The notes below the pieces were generated by a model. The model was not told the origin of the DNA. It saw only the letters and a program-made list of their open reading frames with translations, and did no database searches. 64,000 nucleotides of DNA, from positions 30,643,987 through 30,707,986 of the forward strand of contig CM046299.1 in the NCBI GenBank assembly GCA_025267735.1, given 5' to 3'. The translations under genes were made by a program, and so were the position numbers. Positions 52,953 through 64,000 of the stretch are shown one piece after another. Origin of the DNA: Mactra quadrangularis. Its lineage: Eukaryota; Mollusca; Bivalvia; Venerida; Mactridae. Numbering within the stretch: the stretch's first letter is position 1; each line of letters starts with the position of its first letter.

Positions 52953-55234
52953 GGGCCCATATTTACTATCGCTTTTTGAGTCTAAAACTTAGTAGTTTTA
53001 GACTTTAGACTCAGACTCTGACTCAATACTCATAAAAACGTTATTCACAAAAATGTTGAGTCTTTAGTCTGAGTCAAAAATCAGAGTATGAGTCTAAAAT
53101 GTTGAGTCTAAAAAATGTAGACTCAGGAATTCACTGAAAACACTGTATATAAAAATGGTTGATTAGTAGGAAAATCTTCATGTTTAAAGATAACAAATCT
53201 GTCAAAAATAAGTTAATCATGCTAGATTTACTGGTATGCAAGCAGTAGCCATGATTTTTAGAGTTTACTCAAATGTATAGCTGACAAATAGGGTTCCTAT
53301 ATAGGACATTATATTGACTATTGTTGTATAGGGAAGCTTATTCAACTTTAAACAGTTTGGTAAGATATCAATATCTTGAATGGTTTAATTTGACCAGTGT
53401 TGAATGGAAAAATTGGCAACAGCCTTGAACTTTATAGGCTTAAGTTTCGGTTTTGCTTGCATGGATAGCAACCATATAGAACTGGAAACTATACTCGTAG
53501 ATTTTAGTAATTTTAATGAGGAAACCTTCTTGATGGTACCATCCTATTCATAAAATTAGTAAAGCCTTCAGCTGAACTCCATAAGAAGTATGTGTTAATG
53601 TAAGATAAATGAAAACCAAAAAAAGGAAATTATGTTGAAACACTACATATACTGTTTCTTTTTTTATTTATTATATCTAAAACATGGCAATTGCAAATAG
53701 AAAACATTGTTGATGACAGGAATTTTCTAGGTATTATCTTTGCCTCTGTATTGTGAGACAAGGTTAGATAATTTCTTGAATAATACTTGATGACCATGTA
53801 CTGAAATATCGCATAACAACTTGACCAGTCACTGAGTGAGCATTTGCGTGAACAGACTTTTTACTGAGCATCTCCTGAAAACAGAGATATAAGAAAGGTT
53901 ATTCCAAAGATTTTAATCTAGTTAATTGTGAATTAATTAGGCCCATCACTATGCTAGATACACTTTGTGGAAATGAATATACACACCATTTCCTGTCATA
54001 AAAATAGACTTACTGATGACATTTGATTTTGCAAAAAATGGAATCATAAGCTCAATTTTATGTTTTATTAAAAATAATGAATAAATTTAAAGAACATGAA
54101 ATACATTGGCCCTATATACATATTATATAGGGTCTTTTATGTATAACAATAGTTTTAAACAATAAAAGTATTATATTATGATATATTTATTACCATAACT
54201 GTTTTGTAATTACTGTTCGCCAAAATAACTACCAACTTCTTTATTTTATCAGCACATGGTTGTAGCCCAATTAAACTGAATTTCATTGCGAATGTATTTT
54301 TCTCCATGTTTCTTGGCTTTTGATATCAGCATTCTGAAAATCATCACAAATACATCAAAATAATAGGATGGTAAAATTCAAATAGATTGAAAAAACAATC
54401 CAAATTTCAATGCAGATAATAAAGGTGTTTATAAAATCTTACATTTAATTTAATAGTCTTGATAAAAATTGTTAGATTTATTATTACTTTAGCCTAGGTA
54501 CGAATTGGTTTGGGGACGCTTGTACCTTGTCATCGTAAATTAAGCACTATGATATTTAATTTTTGTTATCTAAAGAATCAAATTACATTTATATATCTAA
54601 ATCAGTAGGTGTTGTACACGAATGTGCAATATTTGTCTGTAAAATATGAATGTCAACAGACGATCTGTCATTGATGAACGCTTGTTGCATGACCAAATTA
54701 CAAGTCAGTTGAAATCATTTGAATTTCTGTGCATTTCAATGTTCTTGCATTTATTTTGTAACAAAGTCATAGTAGAAAGAAAGTGAACCTACCTTGTGAA
54801 AGCATTCCTTAAATTATCCAAGCAATCCTGAGATAAATGATGTAAAGTTCTCACAATTTTCTGTCAATGTTGTTATTTTCCTTTTTTTAGAAAGCGAAAC
54901 TAGAAGAGTATGTTTAAAGTCCGGTACATTCAAGTGATAATTATTACTCCCCTGAGGTAGCAATTCAATTTCATCCTGTATTTGGGTCTCCAACAGGTTC
55001 TTGTGAGAAAATTCGCCAAAACTTTAATTAAATCGAGGGAAATGGTGGCCATTTTGTTTAATTTTTATTTTGGATAGAGGCCGCTTATATCAATAATGTT
55101 TTATCTCAGCTGAGTCTGAGTCTGAAACCGTTCGTGTATACCGTTTTTGAAAATTTGCTCAGGGAAGTCAAAGTCTAAGCTCAAGACTGAGTTTGAGTCT
55201 GAGCTTGAGATTTATTTTTTGTGAATATGGTCCC
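52953..55234. mobile_element. 2.3-kb inverted-repeat element with GAGTCTGAGTC subterminal repeats
   Basis: Left end GGGCCCATATTTAC and right end GTGAATATGGTCCC are inverted with two mismatches. Subterminal DNA on both sides is dense in GAGTCT/AGACTC words (52975-53125; 55100-55210). Gypsy coding sequence stops exactly at the left end (LLVDF) and resumes at the right end (DVFAKDEF), which fixes the borders. The interior 53130-55090 has no recognisable ORF. Superfamily not assigned; the target duplication cannot be separated from ambiguous edge bases. Confidence 0.7.
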
Positions 55235-55344
55235 TGGATGTGTTCGCAAAAGACGAATTTGATCTTGGGAACTTTACAGCAGAAGAACATGAAATAGCTA
55301 CTGGGTAAGCTAAACCTATCAAGCAGAGAATACGGAGAACCCCG

Positions 55345-55587
55345 ATGGGATTTGCGGAAAAAGAAGAGGCCCACCTGAGGAAGATGCTAATGGCAGGAGT
55401 GATCCAACCTTCTACTTCAGAATGGTCATCTGCCCAAGTATTGGTCAGGAAGAAGGATGGAGGAGTCCGCTGGTGTGTTGATTATCGCGCCTTTTCCAAG
55501 TTGAACGCGAATGCTGCTTGTTGGCAGATAAGGGTGAAACCAAAGAATAGAAAAAACGGCTGTGGTTTACAAATATGGTCTATTTGA
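55345..55587 (+). pseudogene. Gypsy reverse transcriptase N-terminal fragment
   Basis: 80 codons open with AGVIQPSTSEWSSAQVLVRK, KDGGVRWCVDYRA and then directly FSKLNANAACWQIRV. The region normally found between these last two blocks is missing. After a frameshift the fragment continues to about 55660 with FEFVRMAF and NAPATYARAM. The catalytic YxDD block is not reached. Confidence 0.75.
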
Positions 55588-55665
55588 ATTTGTAAGAATG
55601 GCGTTTTGACTATGTAACGCTCCGGCGACATATGCAAGAGCAATGCATTTCTATTTGGAAATTTA

Positions 55666-56785
55666 ACTTTGGCTTGTTAAACATTCTTTTCTTTTAATAC
55701 CAATAATTTAGATATAGATATTTTGATATATGTTGTTCTACATTGAATGTAGTTTTCGAAATGGGGCATTAAATTTGTCGTATCCTGGCACGGCTATGTG
55801 AAATTCAAGATGGCGTCCAAGATGGCCGCTTAAATATCTGGAAAAGCTATTCTGCGATGTTTATGTCTAAATTATTTAATTTTCAATGTAGACATCTTAA
55901 AACTATGCCATTTTATTGGCATAAGAATGGAAATGAATAAACAGTCACAAATATTTAAAACATTTTAGGCTTTTTCGAAAAATGACCAAAGATATCGTGA
56001 AAAATGGCCTAATTTTACATGTTTTTCTGATTCCACTCAGTTTCAAAAGCTATAGATACTTTGTTTTTGAGTAATAACTTGTATCGTTTATTGTTTTCAA
56101 GGCAACATCAATTTTGGTAGATATCTAGACAGTTTAAACATATTTTGAATGCTACATTCTAGTGCATTATGCCAAAAAGATGAGTGGGGTAATTTTATAG
56201 GATAAAAGTGTAGATTTCGATTTCTTATATTTGTAGCAATTTTTCTTGTTTTAACTAGTACTAAATCATTACAAATGATAAATGTTTCAATGAATTGGTC
56301 AATGTTTTAGGTAAAGAATGCTATTTTTAAACGTGACAATATAAAAAATATATCATTTATCAACATTTCTATCAGATTGAAGACATGTTGCTTTTGATTT
56401 TGTCCAAAATAATGGTCGATTTTGCATGCGAAAATCGCAGTTTTTTTACTTACAAGAGAATTAAGATTTTTATTGTAAAAATACTAAAGAAATCGACATT
56501 TAATAAAAATTAAAATTTCTGTCCAAATTATGTATATTCTGTTCCAATTAAAATCAAACTATATAACTTATCGCTCAAGTTAACTAAGTATGTGATACTT
56601 TGAAGACGACAACGTCATATCGCCGTATATAAAACATCCGGTAAGTTTATTAGTCATATCCAAAATGGCGCGTATAATAACAATAGGATAAGTCACGTCG
56701 GTAAATGTTTGTTTATTTCGAGTAATAATAAATGTAAACACGCTTCCCGATGTTAAAAAGTTGAAACATAGGCATGTTATTTGAC
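55666..56785. other. Intergenic DNA, nothing recognised
   Basis: AT-rich, with no ORF of coding character and no clear terminal repeats. Confidence 0.5.
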
Positions 56786-56883
56786 TTCCGTAACTATAGC
56801 CCACCCTTGCAAGGGTTGTCTACAGTTACGGAACTTCCGTAACTCTAGAACCTGGGTCTAGAGTTACGGTACCGTAACTCTAG
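56786..56883. repeat. Two adjacent hairpins sharing a CCGTAACT arm
   Basis: Hairpin 1: TTCCGTAACT (56786-56795) pairs with AGTTACGGAA (56824-56833), with an inner ACCCTTGCAAGGGT stem. Hairpin 2: CCGTAACTCTAGA (56837-56849) pairs exactly with 56857-56869 around a 7-nt loop. A third CCGTAACTCTAG follows at 56872. Confidence 0.75.
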
Positions 56884-57743
56884 CCACTGCCTAATGATTA
56901 AGTGTATGTAGGTCATGGGCAGTGCTTTTCCTATACAACAAAGCAACCAAAGTGCTGAAAGCACTGAAGTTTAGCGCATTAAATTTTGGGGTTTAGGCAC
57001 AATTATTTTCAAGACCAGGAATAAAACCCAAGAGTGATGAAAATCTTCTTTGTCATGACTGAGAAAAAAGTTGAATCATCTGGAAGATAGGAGTCTGATA
57101 TATTAATTGCTGTTTCACATGAAGGGAGTTTACGTAAAATGTCTTACTCGTGTAATGTTAACTGTGGAAAGGGGTTTTTAACCAATCTGAGCAAGCTTAT
57201 ATAAGGGGAGTTGTATACTTCGCAATATTTGTACCTACCCAACAAATCTTAACATACTGGTATGGCTCCATACAATACTTTGAACCCACCCATTTAGTTC
57301 TAACATTTGTTAAAAGGGCACCCAAACGTAAACGTAATGTTTTGCGGGGATTTAGGTCGGGTACCTATAGCAATATGCTTTAAAAACCTGCTATTATATT
57401 TTGGTATGCTATAAAGTCATCCAATGTTGAATCATCCTCTACACTCTATAAAATTATAATGACGGACTGTACTCAAAACAGTCACAAGTATGAATAGATA
57501 CATTCATCTTGTTACATCAATTTTGACAAATGCGGACTACACTATATATGGCCAATTCAATGATTCCAAAAACATTTACAGTCAGCAATAGAAAATGTTT
57601 TGTCTGTCAAGTTTTTTAAAAAAAATAAGGAAACCAGATTTTAACACATCAAATAAAAGTTTTAATTACAGATTTTACAAGGTCGAACATTGTTTTAAAA
57701 ACTATTAAGATATTCTTTATGGTAGATTCAAATATCCTCACAA
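56884..57743. other. Intergenic DNA, nothing recognised
   Basis: No ORF and no recognised repeat. TTTAGCGCATTAAA near 56973 is a weak echo of the TTTAGCGC palindrome at 60158. Confidence 0.45.
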
Positions 57744-58060
57744 GCCGCCCGGCTAGCTCAGTTGGTAGCACGCAAGTCTACTGATCGAGGGTCGTGGATT
57801 AGATTCCCGGGCGGGCATACTTTCGTGAAGCTTGGTCATGAAATTATTTCTACGGCCATTCTATCTTAGGGACCAATGACTTTTGATTATGTAGGGCAGT
57901 TGTCAGTCACTGACGAAAGTATGCGCTTAGTAGTTGGTTAACAGCTAAATCCAGAGATTGAGCCTTTCCATGAGGAGTGAGTAGGTTGACTGACCGCCGT
58001 TATATGACCTGTATAATGTGTTGCTACGGCGTTAAACCCAACAAAAACAAACAAACAAAT
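57744..58060 (+). mobile_element. tRNA-derived SINE
   Basis: The head starts CCGCCCGGCTAGCTCAGTTGG (acceptor arm CCGCCCGG pairs with CCGGGCGG; A box TAGCTCAGTTGGTAGCA). The B box is degenerate (GGATTAGATTCC). The body has TTTCTACGGCCATTCTATC and CAGTCACTGA, and the 3' end GTTGCTACGGCGTTAAACCC with a CAAACAAACAAA tail. Same family as 4712-4954. No clear target duplication, so it is older than the SINE at 23723. Confidence 0.82.
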
Positions 58061-59861
58061 GTCTTTTCATTACGCAAAAAGGAAAATCACTCCTTCATCC
58101 AAACACTTTTGCCTATCCAAATATGTACACTTTTTAGAATATTTTAAATACTGCAAATGAGAAAAATGTTCAAACTGGAAAAATGTATCACTAAATAACT
58201 TAGCAGGTTGTAGACCATTTCCTGGCTAATAATTCGTAATCTCCATAAAACTGTTTGTTCCAAATAAATCAATCTTTCTCTTCTGTTCGTTATTTTATAC
58301 CTAAATGTTTTATATAAGCTATAATTATGTAGTTCAGCTGTTTTACACTCCACAGTCATGTATATTTGTTGTTAAATGTTATACGTTATATAAACATTAC
58401 ATGTAATTGTTTATAACCTCATTCCACACATTAGCATGTGCCGAGAGTACCAAATAAACTGAAACAGTACTTCACTCCTGTTTTAAAAAAAAATTAACAA
58501 TTACCACATTGTCTTACAAATCATGATCTAGAATCATTAAATGAATGACTAATTTATTTATCAAATATTTTCATGTTAACTGAAAAACTTATGACAATCA
58601 ATTGTCGACATATCAATGATTTAAACTTAGATGATATTAATTATTCTTATTTTAACATGCAATACATACAACCCGATTGACACAATTTTACGCAATCTTT
58701 ATTTTAATGCAATCCCTACTAAATTATTTCACATGTTGTTACTTTATACATTTTTATGAATGTAACCTATGTTTATACAATAAAATTTTTGTTTAGTTCA
58801 GAAGATCTATAGAAATCTAACAATAATTGAATTTTAATCACAAACATCTTCTATACACAATTAAATTACCATTATAATCACTTCTGATTGGTAAAAGTAC
58901 TTTTTGTTAAGATCACTCAATCATTCATCAATTATAATACAGAACTTTTTCACCGCGGGTTGAGTTTTTTCTCCAATATTCATCAGCTAAATCTATTTAA
59001 CATTCTAATAAATGTAAACATGTAGTAAATTCTTATTAAAAATGCTCTTAATAGACAAATTTAACATAAATCGATAAATATGGCCGATGTGGAAATTAAA
59101 ATGGTGTTTACAATAATCAGAATCACTAAAATACATGTATTGTATTTACTATTTAGGCCCGCATTTTAAAGTCGATGACCGCTAGCTTAACGTATATTAC
59201 CGAATGTCGAGTCTATAAACACAATTAAATTAATAAAATTTCATTTAAAGCAGAATTTAGATGAAATTTACATCAAATTTCCAGTTTATATCAAGAATCA
59301 AGTATTTCAAATCTGAAAGCAGACTTCATTTACTCATAAATGAGAAATTTGTATATGTTAGCTGAGGCAAGTCGGGGTTTGATTTGCTGCGCAATAACCG
59401 TACAATTTTTAGCTGTAAAACTTATTTGGTGATATCATACCGTATTTTGATCTGACATTTGATTAATTTGTCAATATGAAATTAAGGATGTGTCAGAGTA
59501 CACTACGTGTATTGTATTGGAGTAGGTATGTCATTTGCATGTCATTGGGGCGAAATGTCTTGGGGACGAATTGTCTTGTGGTCGAAGGGTCAATGTTTTT
59601 ATCGAAAGACAAAAAAAGACCAAAAAAAACCAAAAATCATTTTCTTTTAAATTTTATCTTGCATTTAAGTTACGTTTAAACATGAAACTATAAATGATAA
59701 TGTTTATATTAATGACATTTGAACTATTTCGACGTTTTAACGTCAATTAAAAAGTAATGTATAAAGTTTTTCGGTATTCCGGGAATTTTCTTTTTTAGGG
59801 TTTCTGGTAAATACGTGGACCGCGTCATAAACATAGTTCGATATTGTTGCGCATATACACG
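58061..59861. other. Intergenic DNA, nothing recognised
   Basis: AT-rich, short unstructured ORFs only, no repeats that I could pair. Confidence 0.5.
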
Positions 59862-59948
59862 GGGCACGTTCCACAAGGCTATCTCTAGCTAGCGCTTTTT
59901 GAAAGCGATTTTTGTAGCATATCAGCGCTCGCCTCGTGAAAGGTGCCC
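59862..59948. repeat. 87-bp palindromic unit with 18-bp inverted ends
   Basis: GGGCACGTTCCACAAGGC (59862-59879) is inverted, with three mismatches, at 59931-59948. AGCGCT occurs on both sides inside. Could be a very short MITE. Confidence 0.5.
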
Positions 59949-60157
59949 AATATAAAATGAAAACTTTGGGAAAGCATACTTTTAATGATTTTATGTTCCA
60001 TATGATGTATTTTGGTATATTATTTCGTAAAAGAGAGACAATTCGTACATACTATGAAGGAAAACTTAGTGGCTGTGGTAAAATAGAGTTCAACAGAACT
60101 ACTTTTTATATGACCTGTGTTGGCGAAACCTGAAACGACTGTCGAGATGCTGGTAAT

Positions 60158-60185
60158 AAGTTTAGCGCTTCAAAGCGCTAAACTT
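60158..60185. repeat. Perfect 13-bp hairpin
   Basis: AAGTTTAGCGCTT, loop CA, AAGCGCTAAACTT. May be the other end of the unit starting at 59862, since AGCGCT is shared. Confidence 0.75.
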
Positions 60186-60447
60186 AAAAACTAATGGATT
60201 TACTTTGTCTTAGTCACAAAAACTGGTTACATAAATGGAGACGAACCGCCCCTATTGTGGTGTGGGAGGAAATCTTCTACAGGCGAATCGTCCACGAGCG
60301 AATGTAACTGGGTGCGAATCGTTCACTACCTTTCCGAAACTATGTCATTCTGCTGCTTTGAGATAATGACGTTTTGACGATAAGTATTATGCTTCTTTCG
60401 CAGTCCAAACATATGCAATGTTGTGCAGATTCATTATTTATGCTGTC

Positions 60448-61624
60448 TAGGGCTGTAACGATTCACCGATGCATCGTGAGATCGTATTCGCGACTGTCCG
60501 ATACAGGTGTATCGAATCGCGTCCTAAAAAATCGCGATTCAGAGGGCCTTTTAGTTTACAAGAAATCAGTTAAAACGAAATATACTATATATATTTGTAT
60601 CAATAGCATTTAACGTGCAATTGCAATCTTTACTCAGTGTTCAATCTAGAGCGCGCCATTGGCCCCGTATGAACGCAAATGGCGCAATATCAATCGTCTA
60701 TTGAGCCCGTCGGGCGCACTTGCCGAAATATGGCTATATCGCGAATTTGACAACTTTTCGCATATTCTATGCCATTTGGTTTCGTTACATCTATTTTGCT
60801 AAATTAAACGGGTTCCTCAGTCTTTGAATCTAGCTATCGGGCCGAAGACCGAGTTCGTCCTAAACGCCGACGGTTCGCAAAAAGATACGGATCGCAAGAC
60901 CCAATGTCTGGTAGCAATTTCAATAGCAATATTACAAGAAATGGATAATTGAACATAAACATTGCAGTTACAAGCAATTTACTATTTGAACGCTAAAAAT
61001 CCAGCCGAGAGTCCGCAATACGCATTAAATTTTTATCCACGCTTCTAACAATTACAGACAATATGACTTATGTGTAAGGCGTCCTATAAAAAAATCAATA
61101 GTGCTACATATATGACGGCTCGATAAAATTGATTACGTAATCAAACGGTTGCAATTAACAAACACGTGACAAACTTTGGTGAACATTGATTGTGGAAGAT
61201 AACACTTTCTTTTATGTTTGCCGATAAGCTGATAATTGTTATTAATTATTAGCGTGTTGTGTGGCGGTTTAAATAGCCATAATTAGTTGATTTTTTAATG
61301 AACTAATTCATTAAATTCTACTAGAAACAAACAACTTTGTCATTATTTTACAACAATAAAGTTATTTGTATTTTATTATTCATAGTGCGGTATTCCATTT
61401 CGTAAAAACAAAATTCCTTCAATCATTATTTCGTAATGTCATCCATTTTCGCGACCCACGCAATCGCTTTTTTAAATTTTATGATTGTTTGATAATAATA
61501 TCATAATTTGTCTACGCATTCATACCATTTGCAATTTACATCGTATCGCGATTAATATCGTAATCGCGAGGCATATATCCCGATACGTATCGTATCGCGA
61601 CCTTGGCCACGATACGCAGCCCTA
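60448..61624. mobile_element. hAT-like non-autonomous element
   Basis: The ends TAGGGCTG and CAGCCCTA are inverted, followed inward on both sides by ATCG-rich palindromic words (CCGATGCATCG left; CGATACGTATCGTATCGCG right), typical of hAT elements of invertebrates. 1.18 kb, no transposase ORF. The flanks do not show a clean 8-bp duplication, so the insertion is old. Confidence 0.65.
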
Positions 61625-63389
61625 CATCCGATTACGTTTTTCTTTAAGACTACACTTAGACAACTTGCTTATCATATCATAAATATGTAAATTGTCATAT
61701 GATTGTATTGTTTTGGTGTTTTAGCACCTATTTTCTTATTCATTTATCCATTATTTGTAATACCTATGTATGTAAATATTCTATGACTTCTAAATATTCA
61801 ACCATATACATGTATATAAATCACCGTAAGGTGGAATTAAAGAGTATAAATAAATATAAATATAAATAAATTCACTTAAGTATAATTATGAAACCTGCAG
61901 TTCTTACAAACTTGTATTATAAACCTATATTACTCAGACATTGTCTTTGTTTAGTTTATTGTTGTTCATTGAATCTAATCACTGTTACAAAATATTCATA
62001 CTAGCACATTGGGCTGCTCTTGCTGGCGTACACCAATTCCTAACCAGCTCAGGCAAATCACTTAATGTGTTTCGAGATTAAGCCGGAATCACTAGCCGTT
62101 GTTAGCCGAATACAAATAGGTTTGAGTATCGAGCAAGTGACAAATATGGATAAAAAAGGATTTCACATCACTTTTAAAGATCTATATACATAAGTGTGTT
62201 AACCATTCAAGTTTTAACTCTTTTACAATGCTACAATTCCTTACTCACAAGGGTCATTAAATTTTATTTAAACTTCATTATACTAATAATTTAATAGAGA
62301 CAGTTTGATTTACAAGAGTTAATGTAAAAGTACACAGACTTAATATTAAAACAATGAAATAGCTGACCAATACTGTAGAGAAAACATTTGAAAAGATTGA
62401 TTTACAACTAACCACAGAAGGCCCTGCAGGCATGCTGTGGCTCTCTTATATAGTGCTTGTACCCATGAACCGCGAATTCAAGCGTACATGTTCAACCTAA
62501 CTAAAATCGGAAATATCTAGAACATGATTCTGTAACAACTGGTTCAAGTGACCAATAACTTAGGTAAATATTTGAAGTTCGCCGGGAGATAATAAAATGA
62601 ATGAACCTATTATATTACAATTTTCAACAAAAGCAAAGTATTTAATTCTTGATGTTTCTTACTAAAATGTGCATAATATTTAGCACAAACATTTAAGCAC
62701 AAAAATTTAAACACAAAAATGAATATAACCTAATACAATATAAAACGGTTTAAGAACACAAATAAGTTATACCTGAAACTTATCCAAAATGCAAATTACT
62801 AAATACAGTATCAATAAAATAAAAGCTTTGTACAAAAATATTCTTACAAGTCACATTTATCAAAGCCATACTTGATGTTCATGAAACCTCTATCTACAGT
62901 ACAAATCAAAGTAACCATGTGCTTTCGATTAAGTTTTATTATTATAGAATCTTAATCACATGAGAATGATGAATGGTGGTCAGCTTACCTAACCAGCATT
63001 TCTTGTCTTACCCTCCCATATAGAGCCTAAAACTTTTCAATTTATAGTATTGTCAATGAAATCAACCTTAAGGTTCAATTTCATAGAAGAAATGACCTGC
63101 AGTGGAACATGAAGTAGTGGTATTTATTCATTACTATTCAGTTGATGTACCAAAACCTTAATTTCTATGCAAACATTTTAGTTAAGCCACTGGAGCTACA
63201 TGTAAACAACTCATCAAAATGGTCATCACTTGTAAACTCTGAAATACAGTTACAATATACTGTATGTCATACTTATAAATATATTTATGTGAAATAATGA
63301 ATTATCAGAATTCCATATGAATTTATAATTTCTACACTATATGTATGTAATTAACACCTGAACAACACTCAATACTATGACCAGCCATG
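61625..63389. other. Intergenic DNA, nothing recognised
   Basis: AT-rich with (AAATAT)n near 61850. No coding signature. Confidence 0.5.
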
Positions 63390-63412
63390 TTTTTTTTTTT
63401 TTTTTTTTTTTT
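63390..63412. repeat. Poly(T) run
   Basis: About 23 T, shortly before the minisatellite. It could be the 3' tail of a reverse-strand retroposon, but no body was recognised to its right. Confidence 0.6.
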
Positions 63413-63441
63413 TAACAAACACATTTTCAAATAATTGTATG

Positions 63442-63837
63442 GTCAATCAGTGTCGACATCTTCCGATCTAGCTATCCCCCCAGAATTACCTGGGTTCTTC
63501 ACTAGATTACTCGGACTTGTTATTGGATTTTGAATCCATTGTCAATTAGTGTCGACATCTTCCGATCTAGCTATCCCCCCAGAATTACCTGGGTCCTTCA
63601 CTAGATTACTCGGACTTGTTATTAGTTTTTGAATCCATGGTCAATTAGTGTCGACATCTTCCGATCTAGCTATCCCCCCAGAATTACCTGGGTCCTTCAC
63701 TAGATTACTCGGACTTGTTATTAGTTTTTGAATCCATTGTCAATTAGTGTCGACATCTTCCGATCTAGCTATCCCCCCAGAATTACCTGGGTCCTTCACT
63801 AGATTACTCGGACTTGTTATTAGTTTTTGAATCCATC
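63442..63837. repeat. 99-bp minisatellite, four copies
   Basis: GTCAATTAGTGTCGACATC begins at 63442 (one variant base), 63541, 63640 and 63739, an exact 99-bp period. Copies 2-4 are almost identical. Each ends TTTTTGAATCCAT. Confidence 0.95.
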
Positions 63838-64000
63838 TTTTTTTTCTTATATTTGCTTGGATTCATTTTTCATTTACTTTTTATTTTTGAATCCATTTTT
63901 TTTTCTTATATTTGCTTGGATTCATTTTTTATTTACTTTTTATTTTTGAATCCATCTTTTTTTCTTATATTTGCTTGGATTCATTTTTTATTTACTTTTT
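63838..64000. repeat. About 60-bp minisatellite, running off the window
   Basis: Unit TTTTTCTTATATTTGCTTGG then ATTCATTTTT..ATTTACTTTTT..TTTTTGAATCCAT, with period 60 then 59 and nearly three copies visible. It shares TTTTTGAATCCAT with the 99-bp array, so one array probably arose from the edge of the other. Confidence 0.9.

Larger units (their letters stand above)
49974..55665 (+). pseudogene. Truncated, multiply interrupted Ty3/gypsy element (gag-protease-RT)
   Basis: Order on the + strand: gag (49974-51320), aspartic protease (starts near 51740 with VVDTAAEVSLIS, continues after 52245 with LPEKPAVIKEVKLC and LLGLDFLRRVETTINLP), a spacer (52471-52854) with FEAGSKPLVCLINVTHKPVM, then DEDQQQQLRKLLVDF, then after 55235 DVFAKDEFDLGNFT and the RT start with AEKEEAHLRKMLMAGVIQPS and RWCVDYRA. 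The RT has an internal deletion of about 30 residues after VDYRA and stops near NAPATYARAMHF. No RNase H, integrase or 3' LTR follow. Numerous stops and frameshifts, so it is long dead and served as target for two later elements. Confidence 0.82.

Noticed and set aside
63452..63470. CTTCCGATCT in each 99-bp unit equals the last ten bases of a common sequencing adapter.
   Set aside because: The flanking bases do not match the adapter, and the word sits inside a regular 99-bp genomic tandem repeat. Coincidence is more likely than contamination.
1..64000. CRISPR arrays, bacterial operons or prophage.
   Set aside because: Spliced gene structure, SINEs and LINEs show a eukaryotic genome. The tandem arrays have no variable spacers.

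Overview
The window is eukaryotic and strongly AT-rich, and it looks like a lophotrochozoan, most likely a bivalve mollusc. Reasons: a multi-exon secreted carboxylesterase gene with canonical GT-AG introns; tRNA-headed SINEs ending in the GGCGTTAAAC-type tail common in mollusc genomes; a Penelope-like element; Ty3/gypsy elements; several LINE clades; and many short inverted-repeat (MITE-like) elements. The species cannot be named from the sequence. There is one 100-base assembly gap (12699-12798).

Layout. (1) 1-4101: 3' end of an env-bearing Ty3/gypsy (errantivirus-like) element on the + strand: end of pol, an intact 781-codon env ORF of the baculovirus-F-like fusion type, a purine tract and a probable 3' LTR. 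(2) 4205-6704: dispersed repeats, a reverse SINE, a pearl-like element with about 144-bp tandem units, and a MITE-like element. (3) 7096-34622: the one complete host gene. Six exons join in frame to 541 codons including stop, with signal peptide, oxyanion hole and Ser/Glu/His triad. Intron 3 (8 kb) and intron 5 (16 kb) are packed with mobile DNA: a broken Penelope element, an RNase H-bearing LINE 3' fragment, a nearly complete CR1/L2-like LINE, a SINE with 13-bp target duplication, a piggyBac-type MITE in TTAA, several other inverted-repeat elements, and two unusual palindromic repeat families (TTTTTCACAA/TTGTGAAAAA and TTAAAC/GTTTAA). (4) 34623-39072: 3' UTR, intergenic DNA, one well-formed exon of an unidentified minus-strand gene (37188-37440) and a 69-bp tandem array. 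(5) 39073-49865: a very large inverted-repeat (foldback-like) element with roughly 1.9-kb arms. Its right arm was split by a short LINE 3' fragment and by a 5.1-kb L1/Tx1-like LINE with a poly(A) tail and a 14-bp target duplication. (6) 49974-55665: a decayed, truncated Ty3/gypsy element whose gag begins with a helix-hairpin-helix domain. Its protease is interrupted by a 450-bp hAT MITE with an 8-bp target duplication, and a 2.3-kb inverted-repeat element sits between its protease and RT. (7) 55666-64000: intergenic DNA with hairpins, a SINE, a hAT-like element and two minisatellites running off the window edge.

Only the esterase, the env ORF and possibly the lone minus-strand exon look under coding constraint. 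Most of the rest is nested transposable elements at different stages of decay, and the nesting gives a relative chronology: gypsy first, then foldback element (probably), then LINEs and MITEs.
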